Of a stretch of 64,000 nucleotides of DNA, positions 44,927 through 54,887 are shown piece after piece (position 1 is the first letter of the stretch; each line of letters starts with the position of its first letter). The stretch lies in the NCBI RefSeq assembly GCF_947500045.1, contig NZ_CANMQQ010000016.1, positions 29,555 to 93,554 of the forward strand, read 5' to 3'. The notes under the pieces are model-generated. The model was not told where the DNA came from. It made no database searches and saw only the letters and a program-made list of their open reading frames with translations. Source of the DNA: an uncultured Ruegeria sp. (GTDB lineage Bacteria > Pseudomonadota > Alphaproteobacteria > Rhodobacterales > Rhodobacteraceae). The position numbers and the translations under genes were made by a program.

Positions 44927-45262
44927 TTTAACAACCTCGGACCCTAAATGTTTCGTTCTTCGTTATCATTGAAAGCAATCTCGCTAATGCTTAACTGACC
45001 ATCAACACTTGTTAATGACGTAGCTGCATATTGTAACCTCAGTCAAGGTTGCTGACGCTCTACTCAAAATTGTCCCACTTCGATCCAATTATCGACACTT
45101 TTAAGACAAAATGCAGACACTTTTGACGCTCGAAAAGGCATTGTTCTTTCTTCGCGGAGGGAATTGGCCAATTCTGATCGAGTTAGGTGCAGAATTCAGA
45201 TCGTCAGCAGAGGGAATCGATAATAACGATACAAATGGTTGATAGGATTAGGTCCAGGGTAG
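44927..45262. other. Intergenic region upstream of the kinase trio
   Basis: 336 bases with no gene. The left end should contain the promoter for the PBP-OmpA/kinase genes. GACACTTTT occurs twice in direct orientation (45094-45102 and 45116-45124), 22 bases apart, next to a TGTCCCACTTCGATCCAATT stretch; this could be the edge of an old insertion sequence but I cannot name it. Confidence 0.4.
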
Positions 45263-45265
45263 ATG

Positions 45266-45930
45266 TGTTGCAAACTTTGAGGCTTTATTGAAGAGCATGC
45301 GTGCCGTGACGTTTGTTCCCATGCAATAGATTTCGAACAGGCTTGATCATGATTTCTTTTGAAGGCCGCCACCTCCCCAAGGAGGTGGTTTTGTGCGCTG
45401 TGTTTTCCTATTTGCGCTACACCATCTCCCTTCGCGATCTGGAAGCGATCTTGGCTGAACGGGGCATTTCCGTCGATCACGCCACATTGAATATGTAGGT
45501 GATGAAATACTCACCGATGATCGCGGTTAAAGCACAATCGAAGAAACGCGCAATGCTGAATTCCTGGCGCATGGATGAGAACTATCTGAGTGTCGGAATA
45601 GTCGTGCAGCAACCAGTTTCTTTGCCAATACGCTGGCATCAAATGGAATCCCAGAAAAAATAGTGATCGATAAGAGCGGTGCTAACGCAGCTGGCATTCG
45701 AGAAGTGAACAGGATCCAGAAACGATTTGGCCGCTTAGTCAAAATACAAACAATCAGGTCAAAATTCCTAAACAATCTGATCGAGCAGGATCATCGCTTC
45801 ATAAAGCGGCGGGTTCGGCACATGTGTGGGTTTAAGTCGCTCAAATCCGCTTCGGCCACGCATGATGGGATCAAGGTCGCCAACATGATCCGGAAACAGC
45901 AATTCTCTAGCGCAACGAGCTCGAGATTTC
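45266..45930 (+). mobile_element. Decayed IS6-family insertion sequence, left copy (transposase pseudogene)
   Basis: TGTTGCAAACTTT (45266-45278) matches the core of IS6-family terminal repeats (IS26 TIR contains TGTTGCAAA). The transposase frame starts at 45349 (MISFEGRHLPKEVVL, RYTISLRDLEAILAERG, VDHATLN). It is broken: a TAG replaces the expected Trp codon at 45496, the MDENY acidic motif follows, then about 75 bases between MDEN and the AATSFFANTLASNG part are missing with a frame change, and the DDE end (IVIDKSGANAAGI, NNLIEQDHRFIKRRVR) continues to about 45905. No right terminal repeat was found. Confidence 0.85.
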
Positions 45931-46190
45931 GGATGTTTGCTGAGATCACAGGATTAGTGCGTCCAGAACAACGCTGGCTCTGGTCTATCGAAAAGTTTGC
46001 GACACAACTTTACGGTGACATCATCCGCAGCTTTATTACCGCCGATCCTATGAAGTCGTTCGCGGAGCTATATCATAAATTGGCCACTATTCTGCAAGGT
46101 GATTACTTAAAAACTTCACCGGTTGCTTTGATGGGGCAACCTAGAATAGTTCTGCGTATCTATCGCTTCTGTTCAGATCGGTGATTCGAA

Positions 46191-48059
46191 TTGCCATACA
46201 AGCTGCACCTTAATGCTTCTTTGCACTCAGTTCTCGTTCGATCGACCCGGCCCAGAAAATACCGTGCCGCTCGTAAGTTTCGAACAGCAGCTAAAAAAGC
46301 CCTCAAGAAAAAGAACTACACAGCAGCATCTGCAGCAGCTTTGCAAGCGCTGAGCTACAATCCGACGCTCAGTAACGGTGCGCAGCTCCTCGCTCAGGCG
46401 AAGGCAGGTGAAGCGAGATCAGGCAAAGCAGATTTAGTCGCAAAGTCTGAATTCAAACTTACAAGGGAAATTGAACAGAAACTTGAATCTCTCAGACTAT
46501 ATTCTGATTCGACTTTAGCGTGTCTGGTTGTACTTAAAGCGTTACACTGTGACGCCAAGGGCTCGTTAGAAGCACTTTCACAAATGAAATCGCGACGGCG
46601 CAGCAAATCCTTGCCTACGGCAATGATTCAGGTTTTGTGTTATGTTTTTGAGGATCGCAGCCACTTTCGAAAGCTCATCCAGTTGATGGACGATTTCGGT
46701 ATTAGCGAAGATGCTGATGCTCGTCGCAACTTATATGATGGGTGGTTGAAACACGAAATGAAGTTTGGCGTTCCTTACAAAGATAGCCATCCACTTCTCG
46801 ATCCCGAAGTCTTTAGCGAATTCATCCAGACTGTTCGAAGCGGAGAACCCGCTATCGCTTCTTTCCCTTCCGAATTGCAACAACTGATAGGTGCCGGACA
46901 AGTTTGCCCTGCACGTGATGTCAAACATGGTAAGAGCCAAAGAGTATTAGTCGTATCCGATAATTGGAACTTCTTTCCAAGCGCAGCGATGGCATTGGAA
47001 GCCGATGGGTTCGAATTGCGTTACCTCGATTTCGAGATGATGAGACAAGCCTTTCCCAATTCAGATCGTTTGCTCGGAATAGCACAACAGACCCGGAGCG
47101 TTGCTGGCAAGCCTTCCCCAGCAGAAGTTCGTGAGGCCTTGGCCGTCCGCAACCAACTGGTAAGCGATCTAATTAACTGGGCTGATGTCGTTTTTTGCGA
47201 ATGGCTCACGGATGGCGCTGTCTGGATGAGTCGTTACCTGCCGGAGGACAAAGCGCTTATTGCGCGGCTACACAGCTACGAAGCGTTCACATCTTATCCG
47301 TTTCTCACAAATCTGCCCAGGTTCGATGGGTTGATATTCATCGCGCCACAAATTCAAGAAGTATTCAATTCTCTTGTCGGTAGTGCAACGCTTTCAGGCA
47401 CCGTCACCGGCGTCATTCCCAATTTTAGGAATGTATCGAATTTCAGCATAGCGCCCCGTCAAGAAACCGCGAAGAAAACACTAGGATTGACCCAATACGC
47501 CTCGGCAAATAAGGACCCGATATTTGCCCTCGATATCCTGAAAGAACTCCGAGCACATGACCCCACTTGGCAGCTTCGCCTTATCGGCCAACCTTGGAGC
47601 GACGATATTTCAGAAGCCGAAGCGAACTACCGGCATCGTTTCGAACAAAGATTGGCGGAGTTTGGTGATAGCGTTTCGATCGAGAGCTTCACCAATGACA
47701 TTGTGAGTTGGTACCGGTCGATCGGTTTTATTGTTTCTGCCAGTCAAAGAGAAGGTAGCCATGAAAGCTTCGTCGAAGGAATGCTTACAGGCGCGGTCCC
47801 GGTGTTGCGGAACTGGCCTATGATGGCACCCTTCGGAGCTCCAGGGTCAGTCTTTCCGAACCTTAGTCATTTTGACACAGCAGCGGATGCCGCAGACTAT
47901 GTCCGCAACGCATCAGACCGATATGGCGAAAGTTCGAGAGCCGCGGCGGAATACGCCGTCGATTATGTGAACAGGGTTGATCCGGCGGTTGAGTTACCCC
48001 GTTTTGTGAGAACTGTTTGCAGGGCTGAAGACGCTGAAAATAACCGTGTCGCATCTTGA
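46191..48059 (+). CDS. GT-B-like glycosyltransferase with N-terminal helical repeats
   Basis: 622 residues. The first 230 are helical and TPR-like (TAAKKALKKKNYTAASAAAL); from about 245 a two-lobed sugar transferase-like fold appears (RVLVVSDNWNFFPSAAMALE, LIARLHSYEAFTSYPF), ending with a GT4-type donor site: WQLRLIGQPW, then SASQREGSHESFVEGMLTGAVPVL with the Glu of the EX7E-like motif. The only start is TTG at 46191, without a clear ribosome site and just 6 bases after the stop of the frame running through the IS6 remnant, so the true N-terminus may have been cut by the insertion. Its neighbours do not reveal the sugar target; glycosylation of the RTX surface protein is one option. Confidence 0.75.
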   Translation: MPYKLHLNASLHSVLVRSTRPRKYRAARKFRTAAKKALKKKNYTAASAAALQALSYNPTLSNGAQLLAQAKAGEARSGKADLVAKSEFKLTREIEQKLESLRLYSDSTLACLVVLKALHCDAKGSLEALSQMKSRRRSKSLPTAMIQVLCYVFEDRSHFRKLIQLMDDFGISEDADARRNLYDGWLKHEMKFGVPYKDSHPLLDPEVFSEFIQTVRSGEPAIASFPSELQQLIGAGQVCPARDVKHGKSQRVLVVSDNWNFFPSAAMALEADGFELRYLDFEMMRQAFPNSDRLLGIAQQTRSVAGKPSPAEVREALAVRNQLVSDLINWADVVFCEWLTDGAVWMSRYLPEDKALIARLHSYEAFTSYPFLTNLPRFDGLIFIAPQIQEVFNSLVGSATLSGTVTGVIPNFRNVSNFSIAPRQETAKKTLGLTQYASANKDPIFALDILKELRAHDPTWQLRLIGQPWSDDISEAEANYRHRFEQRLAEFGDSVSIESFTNDIVSWYRSIGFIVSASQREGSHESFVEGMLTGAVPVLRNWPMMAPFGAPGSVFPNLSHFDTAADAADYVRNASDRYGESSRAAAEYAVDYVNRVDPAVELPRFVRTVCRAEDAENNRVAS

Positions 48060-48398
48060 CTGCTCCGGTCACAGGATGGTGCAGGGTACATCGGCAGGCA
48101 GATGGCATAGGAGCGCCTATGTCAAGCGCGACACACCTCAGTTGAACGGTAGATTCGAGCGGTCACACTGTTACAATTAGCAGGAGTTCAATCTACTTCT
48201 AAGCTACAAAGGTGACGTCAATCTGGATGCTAAACCCGACGAATGGGAGCAGCTTCTATAACCGTGCCACACCGCACGATGCACATATTGGCTAGACACC
48301 ATACGAAGCTCAGAAAGACAAGTTACAACAGGTTGTCGTTTCCGATAATCCGTATGCGGGCCAACTTAGGTCAGCCCGCAAACGTTGCGTTCTACGTC
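48060..48398. other. Gap between convergent glycosyltransferase and RTX genes
   Basis: 339 bases without a gene. A hairpin TGCGGGC (48355-48361) / GCCCGCA (48374-48380), extendable by three outer pairs after a mismatch, lies 18 bases beyond the RTX stop on the minus strand and is a possible terminator, though no T run follows. Confidence 0.45.
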
Positions 48399-51300
48399 TT
48401 ACAAGAATTCGAACTGTATGGTGTCAAGATCTGTAAGCGCTTTGTTTTTCAGTGTTACTGATCCGTGGTCGGCCACAGTGATTTTCACATCGCTGCCGAT
48501 TGCTTCGGTGGTTATTCCAGTTGAGTTCAAATCTGAATGCGCGCCGGCAAGATCGAACCGTATTGTATCTTCCGCAATATTGAAGTCATGCACGACATCA
48601 TCATCGAAGCCTCGGGCGAAGATGATAGTGTCGCTGCCCTCACCGGCCCAGATTTGATCATTGCCCTGAGCGCCATCCAGCATGTTGGCATTGGAGTCAC
48701 CGGTGATCGTATCATTGAACTCGGTTCCAACAACATGTTCGATATTCGTAAGACTTCCGGATTTTGTCCCATCCTGAACCGCAAAGCTGAAGATGCCGGT
48801 AGACAAGTTGACAGTCACAGATTGAATAAAGTCATGGAACCCGGCCAAATCGCCCGCTGTGCCGTTGTCTCCTCCATCAACCTCATCCGCACCTCCGGAC
48901 AGAAAGAAGACATCGTCTCCGCCACCACCGACATATTCATTGTCAACAAGCGCACTGTCGATGAAGATATCACTTTCTTGGCTGCCGACGACTCTCTCAA
49001 TGTTCTTGATGCCCGAGAGCCAGACGGTTTCTGTTTCTGTGTCTGCTGAACCCTCCATGACGTACGAGAAGGTCTCGCCTGCAAGGTTAAAGATCAACCG
49101 ATGATTGTCAGCGACATTGTAGTCGACCAAACTCAGTTGATCATATCCCTCATTGCCGTCCAGTGCGACGGTAACATCCGACATGTCGCTGCCGACATAG
49201 AAGAAGTCAAATGAATGGCTTCCTGTAATCGCCTCGATACCGCTGAAAGTATCAAATTCAAAAGTTGACGTGAAAACACCTGTTTCGCGTGTGCCGCCGT
49301 CAATTTTCCGCACGGTACCGCCATAGCCTGTTGCTCCGGTCCCCGAGGTTACGTTGATGATCTGCGACGTTTCTGCTTCGTCAATATCCAGAGAATAGTC
49401 TATAATATCAATGCCTTGACCGCCCGTGATGGTGTCCGCGCCACGACCACCCGAGAACACGTCGCCCCCATCGCCACCAGTTAGATCATCGTCACCGTCG
49501 CCGCCAAATAACACGTCGCTACCGCCAGAGCCGTTGAGGGTATCCTCTCCGTCACCGCCGAATATCTGGTCATTGTTCAGCGTTCCTGTCACCGTGTCAT
49601 CGCCATCATACGCATTGTACCGAAGCGGGCCCAGCCCTGACGCGCTGTAGTCATTTGTTTCGTCGTCCAGCGACCCGTTCACTTCGATGTTGATATCAGC
49701 AAGCGTCGCAGGCGTTTCCACCCCGTCATGGCGTAGCGAGAAGCTGTAACCTGACAGCGTGTTAAACTGCGTCGAATTCTGGTGTGCAACGGTGCCAGTA
49801 ATCATATCATCATGCGCAAGCCGCACTGTTACGATATCACTACTTTCCCATCCGTTGATGGAATCGCTACCCGTTGCAGTTGCGGTCAGGATCAGCCTAT
49901 CGGCCGTATCGTTCCGTACGCCCAGGTACACAACATTCTGACCTGTCCCAGTATCAATTGTGTCCACACCCGTACCAACGTGGATATCGTCATGGCCCCC
50001 TTTCAATGTGAAGGTACCACCGATCGTTTCGTGACCGAGAATAATGTCACGCGAATTGGTACCAACAACATTTTCTATGTTAGAAAGGCTGTCCGAAGCA
50101 TATACGACATGAAGACTTGGGCCAAAGTCTTGGGCAACATATCTTTCCGCAACAGCGGTCCCGGCGGCTATTCCAGAAAAGGTTGCAGATAAGACGCCAG
50201 AATACTCTGAACTACCAAGGTTTATTTTAACACCCACAGCATCAATCGAGCCGTCAATGGTATCTAGGAACTCATATGATACCGTGTCGGAATTTTCACC
50301 ACCGTCCAGAGTATTGTTGCCTCGGCCCCCGATCAGAATATCACTTCCGGCCCCCCCATTGATGGTGTCATCTCCTCCACGCCCATCAAGAGCATTCGCG
50401 CCAGCGTCACCAGTAATCAGGTCACCCTGATCAGTACCGACAACATTTTCGAAATTGCTGAGATGATCGACGCCTAGGTTTTGTCCTCGGACAAGGCTTC
50501 GCCCCGTCGCCAAATTGATATCGAACCCTGTACCTTGATGGCCCTGGCGATCATCGGCGTCCACCCAATAGTCAACAGTATCGATCCCGGCACCCCCATC
50601 CAGATAGTCATCGTCGTGACCACCTGAGATGATATCGCTGCCATTCCCGCCATTGATCGTGTCAACACCGCCTTGCCCTTGCAGGACATTGCTGCCGCCA
50701 TCGCCGGTGATAGCATCCGCTACGTCCGAACCGATCACATGCTCAATCGACGAGAGCGTGTCGGCCAGAATCGAGCCCGTGCGGGTCAGGGTTGTGCCAC
50801 GCGCCAGGTCGATATCCCAACCGTTGTCTGCGTGACCATCCCTGTCATGGGCGTCCTGCCAATAGCTGATCGTGTCGCTACCGTCACCACCTTCGATCGT
50901 ATCGTGTGAGTTTCCGCCCGAGAAAAAGTCATCGCCACCGCCGCCGATCAGATGATCGGCACCGTGCCCGCCTTGAAGAACATTGGCTTCATCCGTGCCG
51001 GCCAGATGATCTGCATAATCTGTGCCAATGATGCTTTCGATGCTGTCAATAGAGGTGCCGCTGATATTGGCAGACCGGGTCGACAAGTCCGATAGATCAA
51101 GTGTGATGCCACCGCCGGTAAAGGCTGTGAAGTCAATCAGGTCGTTATCTGCCCCACCAAAGAACTCGTCAGTCGAGGTTGCCTTTGCACCGGTGATAAA
51201 AACATCATTGCCATCACGGCCATGGAAGATGTCTTTGGCCGAGCCGCCGGTAAAGCTGTTGCTGCTTTCGTTACCATAGAACGAATTGTCGTGGTTTTTC

Positions 51301-54300
51301 ACTCCTACGATATTTTCGATGGAATAATACTTGTCATTCCATGCTGAATCCCAACCATAGTTACCCTGCAGATCAATGGTCAGGCTATTGAACGTGTCCC
51401 CCGAGTAGTCAACGGTATCCATTCCGTCGCCGCCATGGAATTCGTTGTGATCACCACGCAGCTGCCAGTCGTCGAAATTCGATACATCGTAGTAGAAGAA
51501 ATCGTTGCCATCATCGCCGTACAGTTTGTCGTCGCCATCACCGCCATAGATGATGTCCATGCCACCACCGCCGCGAATAACGTCATCACCGCCGTAGCCC
51601 GCGAGATAGTTGTTTCCATCGTCACCGATGATCTGATCTCTCCAGACCGTACCAATGACGTTCTCGACATTATAGATGTCGATTTCGGTGTCATATTCGC
51701 TCTGATGGATATCAAAGGAAGCAGAATTGGTTGCGAGATTCACATAGAACAAATATGGCCGCGATGAGCTGGCAAGTTCATCTTGCGCAGTCCAGCTGTT
51801 GGCCTTTGCGGCAACAAAGGGATCCAGCGCGAAATAGAAGGTGTCGATATCGGCGCCACCGTCAATGTGCTTTTCAAGCCCGAAACCTGAGGAAATAACA
51901 TCATCGCCACCATTCCCATACACTGCATCCCCATAACCCCAGGCGGCAGTGATCTGTTCGCCATTTGACGAGCCGTTAAAGATGTCTTGGCCGGTTGTGC
52001 CGATGTATCTTTCAATACTGTAAAGCGTTTCTTCGTGTAGGCTGAATTGTGTAATATAATTCCATGCATTCCACTTGATCGAACTTTGGTCGATGATGGA
52101 TGATTGTACCCAGTCACCATCCCTGCTAGCCCAGTAATTATAGACGTTGGCGTGAAATGCTGTCGCGTCATACCCTGCGTTGGAGCTTTGCAACGCGTCA
52201 TAGGTATGGAGGTTGGGATTGTCGTCCGAGTGACCGAGGACAGTGTTTACCGTCGCATGGTTCTCAAAGATATCGAAGACCGTGCGCGCCTGCCAGCTCT
52301 GTAGCGCCTCGTGTGTGCCGTGAGTATTGCCCGCCCCTTTGTTCGGCGCGTATGACCAGGTCAGCTCGCTTTGGTCATGAGTGGTGGTGTTTCGGTACCC
52401 GACCAGAGTGTTATAGATCGTTTCACCGTTAATTGAGGGTGAGTAGTTGACTGTATCAAAACCGTCCCCGCCCCAGATTGTGTCGGTTCCAAGCCCTCCG
52501 GACAGAACGTCATTCCCGCCCCCGCCAAACAGATAGTCATCGCCATTCTTCCCATCAATCGAATTGGCGCCGTCATCCCCCCGGATTACATCAGTACGAT
52601 TTGTACCGATGGCATTTTCGATGCTGTTCAGATCGTCCTTAAGCAGGATGCCCCACCCACCAGCAAGGGGGGACGCGGTTGCGCCGTCTTGCCAGGTAAA
52701 GTTTGAGATTATGCCCGCTGAATGTTCGTAAAGAAGGTTCACCCTCAGATCATCACCGTTGGCGTTTGTCCCTACGGAATCGATGACATTCGCGGCCGTT
52801 CCACCATTGTCGCCGCCGGCCCATTGGTTCAACAGATACGTGTGCTCGCTCTTCAGATCGATAAACAGACCAGTTTGGAAGTCGCCCCATCCGTCGATTT
52901 CGCGCCCGATGACGTACTCGGCCTTTACACCCCATTCCGTTTGAACGTCGCTTTGGTAAGTTACGGTGTCGGTGTCACTGTCACCGTTGACGTAGTCGCG
53001 CCCAAGACCAGGATTGATAAGATCATCACCAGATCCGGCAAAAACCTCATCGTTGCCGCCGCCGGCAAGGATCACGTCATCGCCGCCATAGCCGTAAATG
53101 ATATCCGCCCCATCGCGACCAACAAGGTGGTCATTCCCCTCGGTACCGTAGGTTATACGAGGGATCAGTTTTTCGACGGCCTCTGCGATGGCTTGTGCCG
53201 CGTCAATCAACGCATTGATCAGCCCAATTACCGCACCAACGATCAATCCAACCCCGGTGGCCCCTGCTGCTGCGGTAATGACTGTCGCCAAAATCCCTAA
53301 GACCAGCTGGGCTGAATCAATGACTGTATTTGCAATCGCAAAATTCTGGTCAATCTGATCCTGATCATCAAAATTCTCAAGCCGTTGCGCAGTTGACAAC
53401 GCAAAGGTTACCGCTGAAACCGCCGTCGCAACCACTGCGAAACCGACACCAATTGCTGCAAATGCTGAGGTCCCAGCCTTGGCTGCATTCGCCGCAAGAG
53501 AAGCAGTACCGACCGCCTCTGCGGCAGCGCGCAAGAAATCCGCACTTCCCTTGGCGAAATATGCGGCGACCCTCAACCCGACTTGAACCCCGCTTTGGAT
53601 AAGGCTTATTGAAGATCCAACAACACTGAGCGACGCCGATGCGATCGCTGTCTGATCTCCGGATTCAACCGCTTTGTGCAGTGAATATCCGGAAAATCCG
53701 AGGCTAACGCCCGCGGTTGCGGCCCCGATGATGGAAAGGGCGAGTTGGCCATCAACGCCAAAATTTCCGTGCCATTTACCTTCGGCGCTGGATTTGAAAT
53801 CCGAAAACTGACTTCGGAAATGAGAGAAGGAATCTGATGACACCTCCAGCGATTGAAGATCATAGCTGCCCGTAGTCCGAGAAAGATGAAGGTTATAGCT
53901 TTCAGCCCCTGTATAGTAGCCGCCGTTTATGCCTGTGCGGGCGGTCTGCCACGCTGAGAGTGATGTGTTGAACAGATCACGGGTTGTTTCGGAAATCGTA
54001 GCAGTTTCCGAAGTCATCAATCTGCCAATAAGCTGAGCGTTGGATTCCAGTTTTTGCTGAAACTCCTCGTTCTCGACTATGGCATTCATCAGCGCATATG
54101 ACATGGCTTTGGTGTCAGCTTGCCGCAGCGCTTCACGAAAAACATCGACGACATCATAAATATCGCTCAGTTCATCTGCAGAGAAATTTGCAGCAAAGTC
54201 AGCTGCTAATGTTTCAGCCGTTGATATCAGCGCCGTGTCGGAATCAATCGCGTTCAAAATATCTGTTAGAGAATAATCTTCTGTTGTCGTTGGTATTTGA

Positions 54301-54308
54301 GCGTTCAT
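48399..54308 (-). CDS. Giant RTX calcium-binding repeat protein (type I secreted)
   Basis: 1969 residues from the ATG at 54308; a GTG at 54362 would add 18. Residues about 180-380 are Ala/Gly-rich and hydrophobic (GLRVAAYFAKG, GVGLIVGAVIGLINAL), resembling the membrane-inserting region of RTX toxins. From about residue 387 onward to near 1900 there are dozens of GGxGxDxhx nonapeptide clusters (GTEGNDHLVG, GGGGNDVLSGG), separated by beta-rich spacers, which fold on calcium outside the cell. The last 60 residues (EDTIRFDLAGAHSDLNSTG ... IQFEFL) match a type I secretion signal with a hydrophobic acidic end. The cognate-looking ABC/adaptor pair is at 57734-60771. Toxin, adhesin or S-layer-like roles are all possible; no enzyme domain was recognised. 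Confidence 0.9.
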   Translation of the reverse strand: MNAQIPTTTEDYSLTDILNAIDSDTALISTAETLAADFAANFSADELSDIYDVVDVFREALRQADTKAMSYALMNAIVENEEFQQKLESNAQLIGRLMTSETATISETTRDLFNTSLSAWQTARTGINGGYYTGAESYNLHLSRTTGSYDLQSLEVSSDSFSHFRSQFSDFKSSAEGKWHGNFGVDGQLALSIIGAATAGVSLGFSGYSLHKAVESGDQTAIASASLSVVGSSISLIQSGVQVGLRVAAYFAKGSADFLRAAAEAVGTASLAANAAKAGTSAFAAIGVGFAVVATAVSAVTFALSTAQRLENFDDQDQIDQNFAIANTVIDSAQLVLGILATVITAAAGATGVGLIVGAVIGLINALIDAAQAIAEAVEKLIPRITYGTEGNDHLVGRDGADIIYGYGGDDVILAGGGNDEVFAGSGDDLINPGLGRDYVNGDSDTDTVTYQSDVQTEWGVKAEYVIGREIDGWGDFQTGLFIDLKSEHTYLLNQWAGGDNGGTAANVIDSVGTNANGDDLRVNLLYEHSAGIISNFTWQDGATASPLAGGWGILLKDDLNSIENAIGTNRTDVIRGDDGANSIDGKNGDDYLFGGGGNDVLSGGLGTDTIWGGDGFDTVNYSPSINGETIYNTLVGYRNTTTHDQSELTWSYAPNKGAGNTHGTHEALQSWQARTVFDIFENHATVNTVLGHSDDNPNLHTYDALQSSNAGYDATAFHANVYNYWASRDGDWVQSSIIDQSSIKWNAWNYITQFSLHEETLYSIERYIGTTGQDIFNGSSNGEQITAAWGYGDAVYGNGGDDVISSGFGLEKHIDGGADIDTFYFALDPFVAAKANSWTAQDELASSSRPYLFYVNLATNSASFDIHQSEYDTEIDIYNVENVIGTVWRDQIIGDDGNNYLAGYGGDDVIRGGGGMDIIYGGDGDDKLYGDDGNDFFYYDVSNFDDWQLRGDHNEFHGGDGMDTVDYSGDTFNSLTIDLQGNYGWDSAWNDKYYSIENIVGVKNHDNSFYGNESSNSFTGGSAKDIFHGRDGNDVFITGAKATSTDEFFGGADNDLIDFTAFTGGGITLDLSDLSTRSANISGTSIDSIESIIGTDYADHLAGTDEANVLQGGHGADHLIGGGGDDFFSGGNSHDTIEGGDGSDTISYWQDAHDRDGHADNGWDIDLARGTTLTRTGSILADTLSSIEHVIGSDVADAITGDGGSNVLQGQGGVDTINGGNGSDIISGGHDDDYLDGGAGIDTVDYWVDADDRQGHQGTGFDINLATGRSLVRGQNLGVDHLSNFENVVGTDQGDLITGDAGANALDGRGGDDTINGGAGSDILIGGRGNNTLDGGENSDTVSYEFLDTIDGSIDAVGVKINLGSSEYSGVLSATFSGIAAGTAVAERYVAQDFGPSLHVVYASDSLSNIENVVGTNSRDIILGHETIGGTFTLKGGHDDIHVGTGVDTIDTGTGQNVVYLGVRNDTADRLILTATATGSDSINGWESSDIVTVRLAHDDMITGTVAHQNSTQFNTLSGYSFSLRHDGVETPATLADINIEVNGSLDDETNDYSASGLGPLRYNAYDGDDTVTGTLNNDQIFGGDGEDTLNGSGGSDVLFGGDGDDDLTGGDGGDVFSGGRGADTITGGQGIDIIDYSLDIDEAETSQIINVTSGTGATGYGGTVRKIDGGTRETGVFTSTFEFDTFSGIEAITGSHSFDFFYVGSDMSDVTVALDGNEGYDQLSLVDYNVADNHRLIFNLAGETFSYVMEGSADTETETVWLSGIKNIERVVGSQESDIFIDSALVDNEYVGGGGDDVFFLSGGADEVDGGDNGTAGDLAGFHDFIQSVTVNLSTGIFSFAVQDGTKSGSLTNIEHVVGTEFNDTITGDSNANMLDGAQGNDQIWAGEGSDTIIFARGFDDDVVHDFNIAEDTIRFDLAGAHSDLNSTGITTEAIGSDVKITVADHGSVTLKNKALTDLDTIQFEFL

Positions 54309-54887
54309 TGTTCCATCCCCGATCGTGCTTTGGAAAAGTTTCTTAGAGGATACTTTTCTCACCTATAACCATTTCAGGGGATATTTTTTTGTCAAGTATG
54401 CTTTTGGTGATTTTTCGCTCTCAACCCATCACATTTTCGTGGATACGCCAAGATCGCTTTCAAACCGGTTATGCTAGGTGCGTTTTCGGCTTGGTGACCA
54501 ATTGGGCTAACTTAATGGGTGAAATCAAAGGGATCGTTGTAATTTTCAGTACTGCGCTGCTTCCAATGCCCGGAAAGTTTCGAGCGCAACTCATGCGGCT
54601 CGTCGACCCAGATAGTCGGTTTGGAATTTCTCTTCTCCAGCCAATAAGTCCCGGCTGGGGTTTGACGAGGTAGGTATTCGTCATACGCACACCACCCAAA
54701 ATACGACTCATGCGACCAAAACTGAGAACAATGTTGCTAGGCTCAAATCGGCAATCTTACGGCCAAGAAGCGGCGATGCCAGCGGATTTCGCGTTGGGAC
54801 GGAAGAAGAATATAGTGACAAAGCAAAACCCTCGGCCGCCGCTATTTTGAGAGGCTGTTTCGGATGACCGCTGTCCTCAACTCAACC
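54309..54887. other. Intergenic region between RTX and M23 peptidase genes
   Basis: About 580 bases with no supported gene; short open frames here have no recognisable product. The right part next to 54362 is AT-rich (GGGGATATTTTTTTGTCAAG) and likely holds the RTX promoter. Confidence 0.5.

Noticed and set aside
54389..54673. 94-codon plus-strand open frame upstream of the RTX gene
   Set aside because: Located in the expected promoter region, no domain, low coding character.
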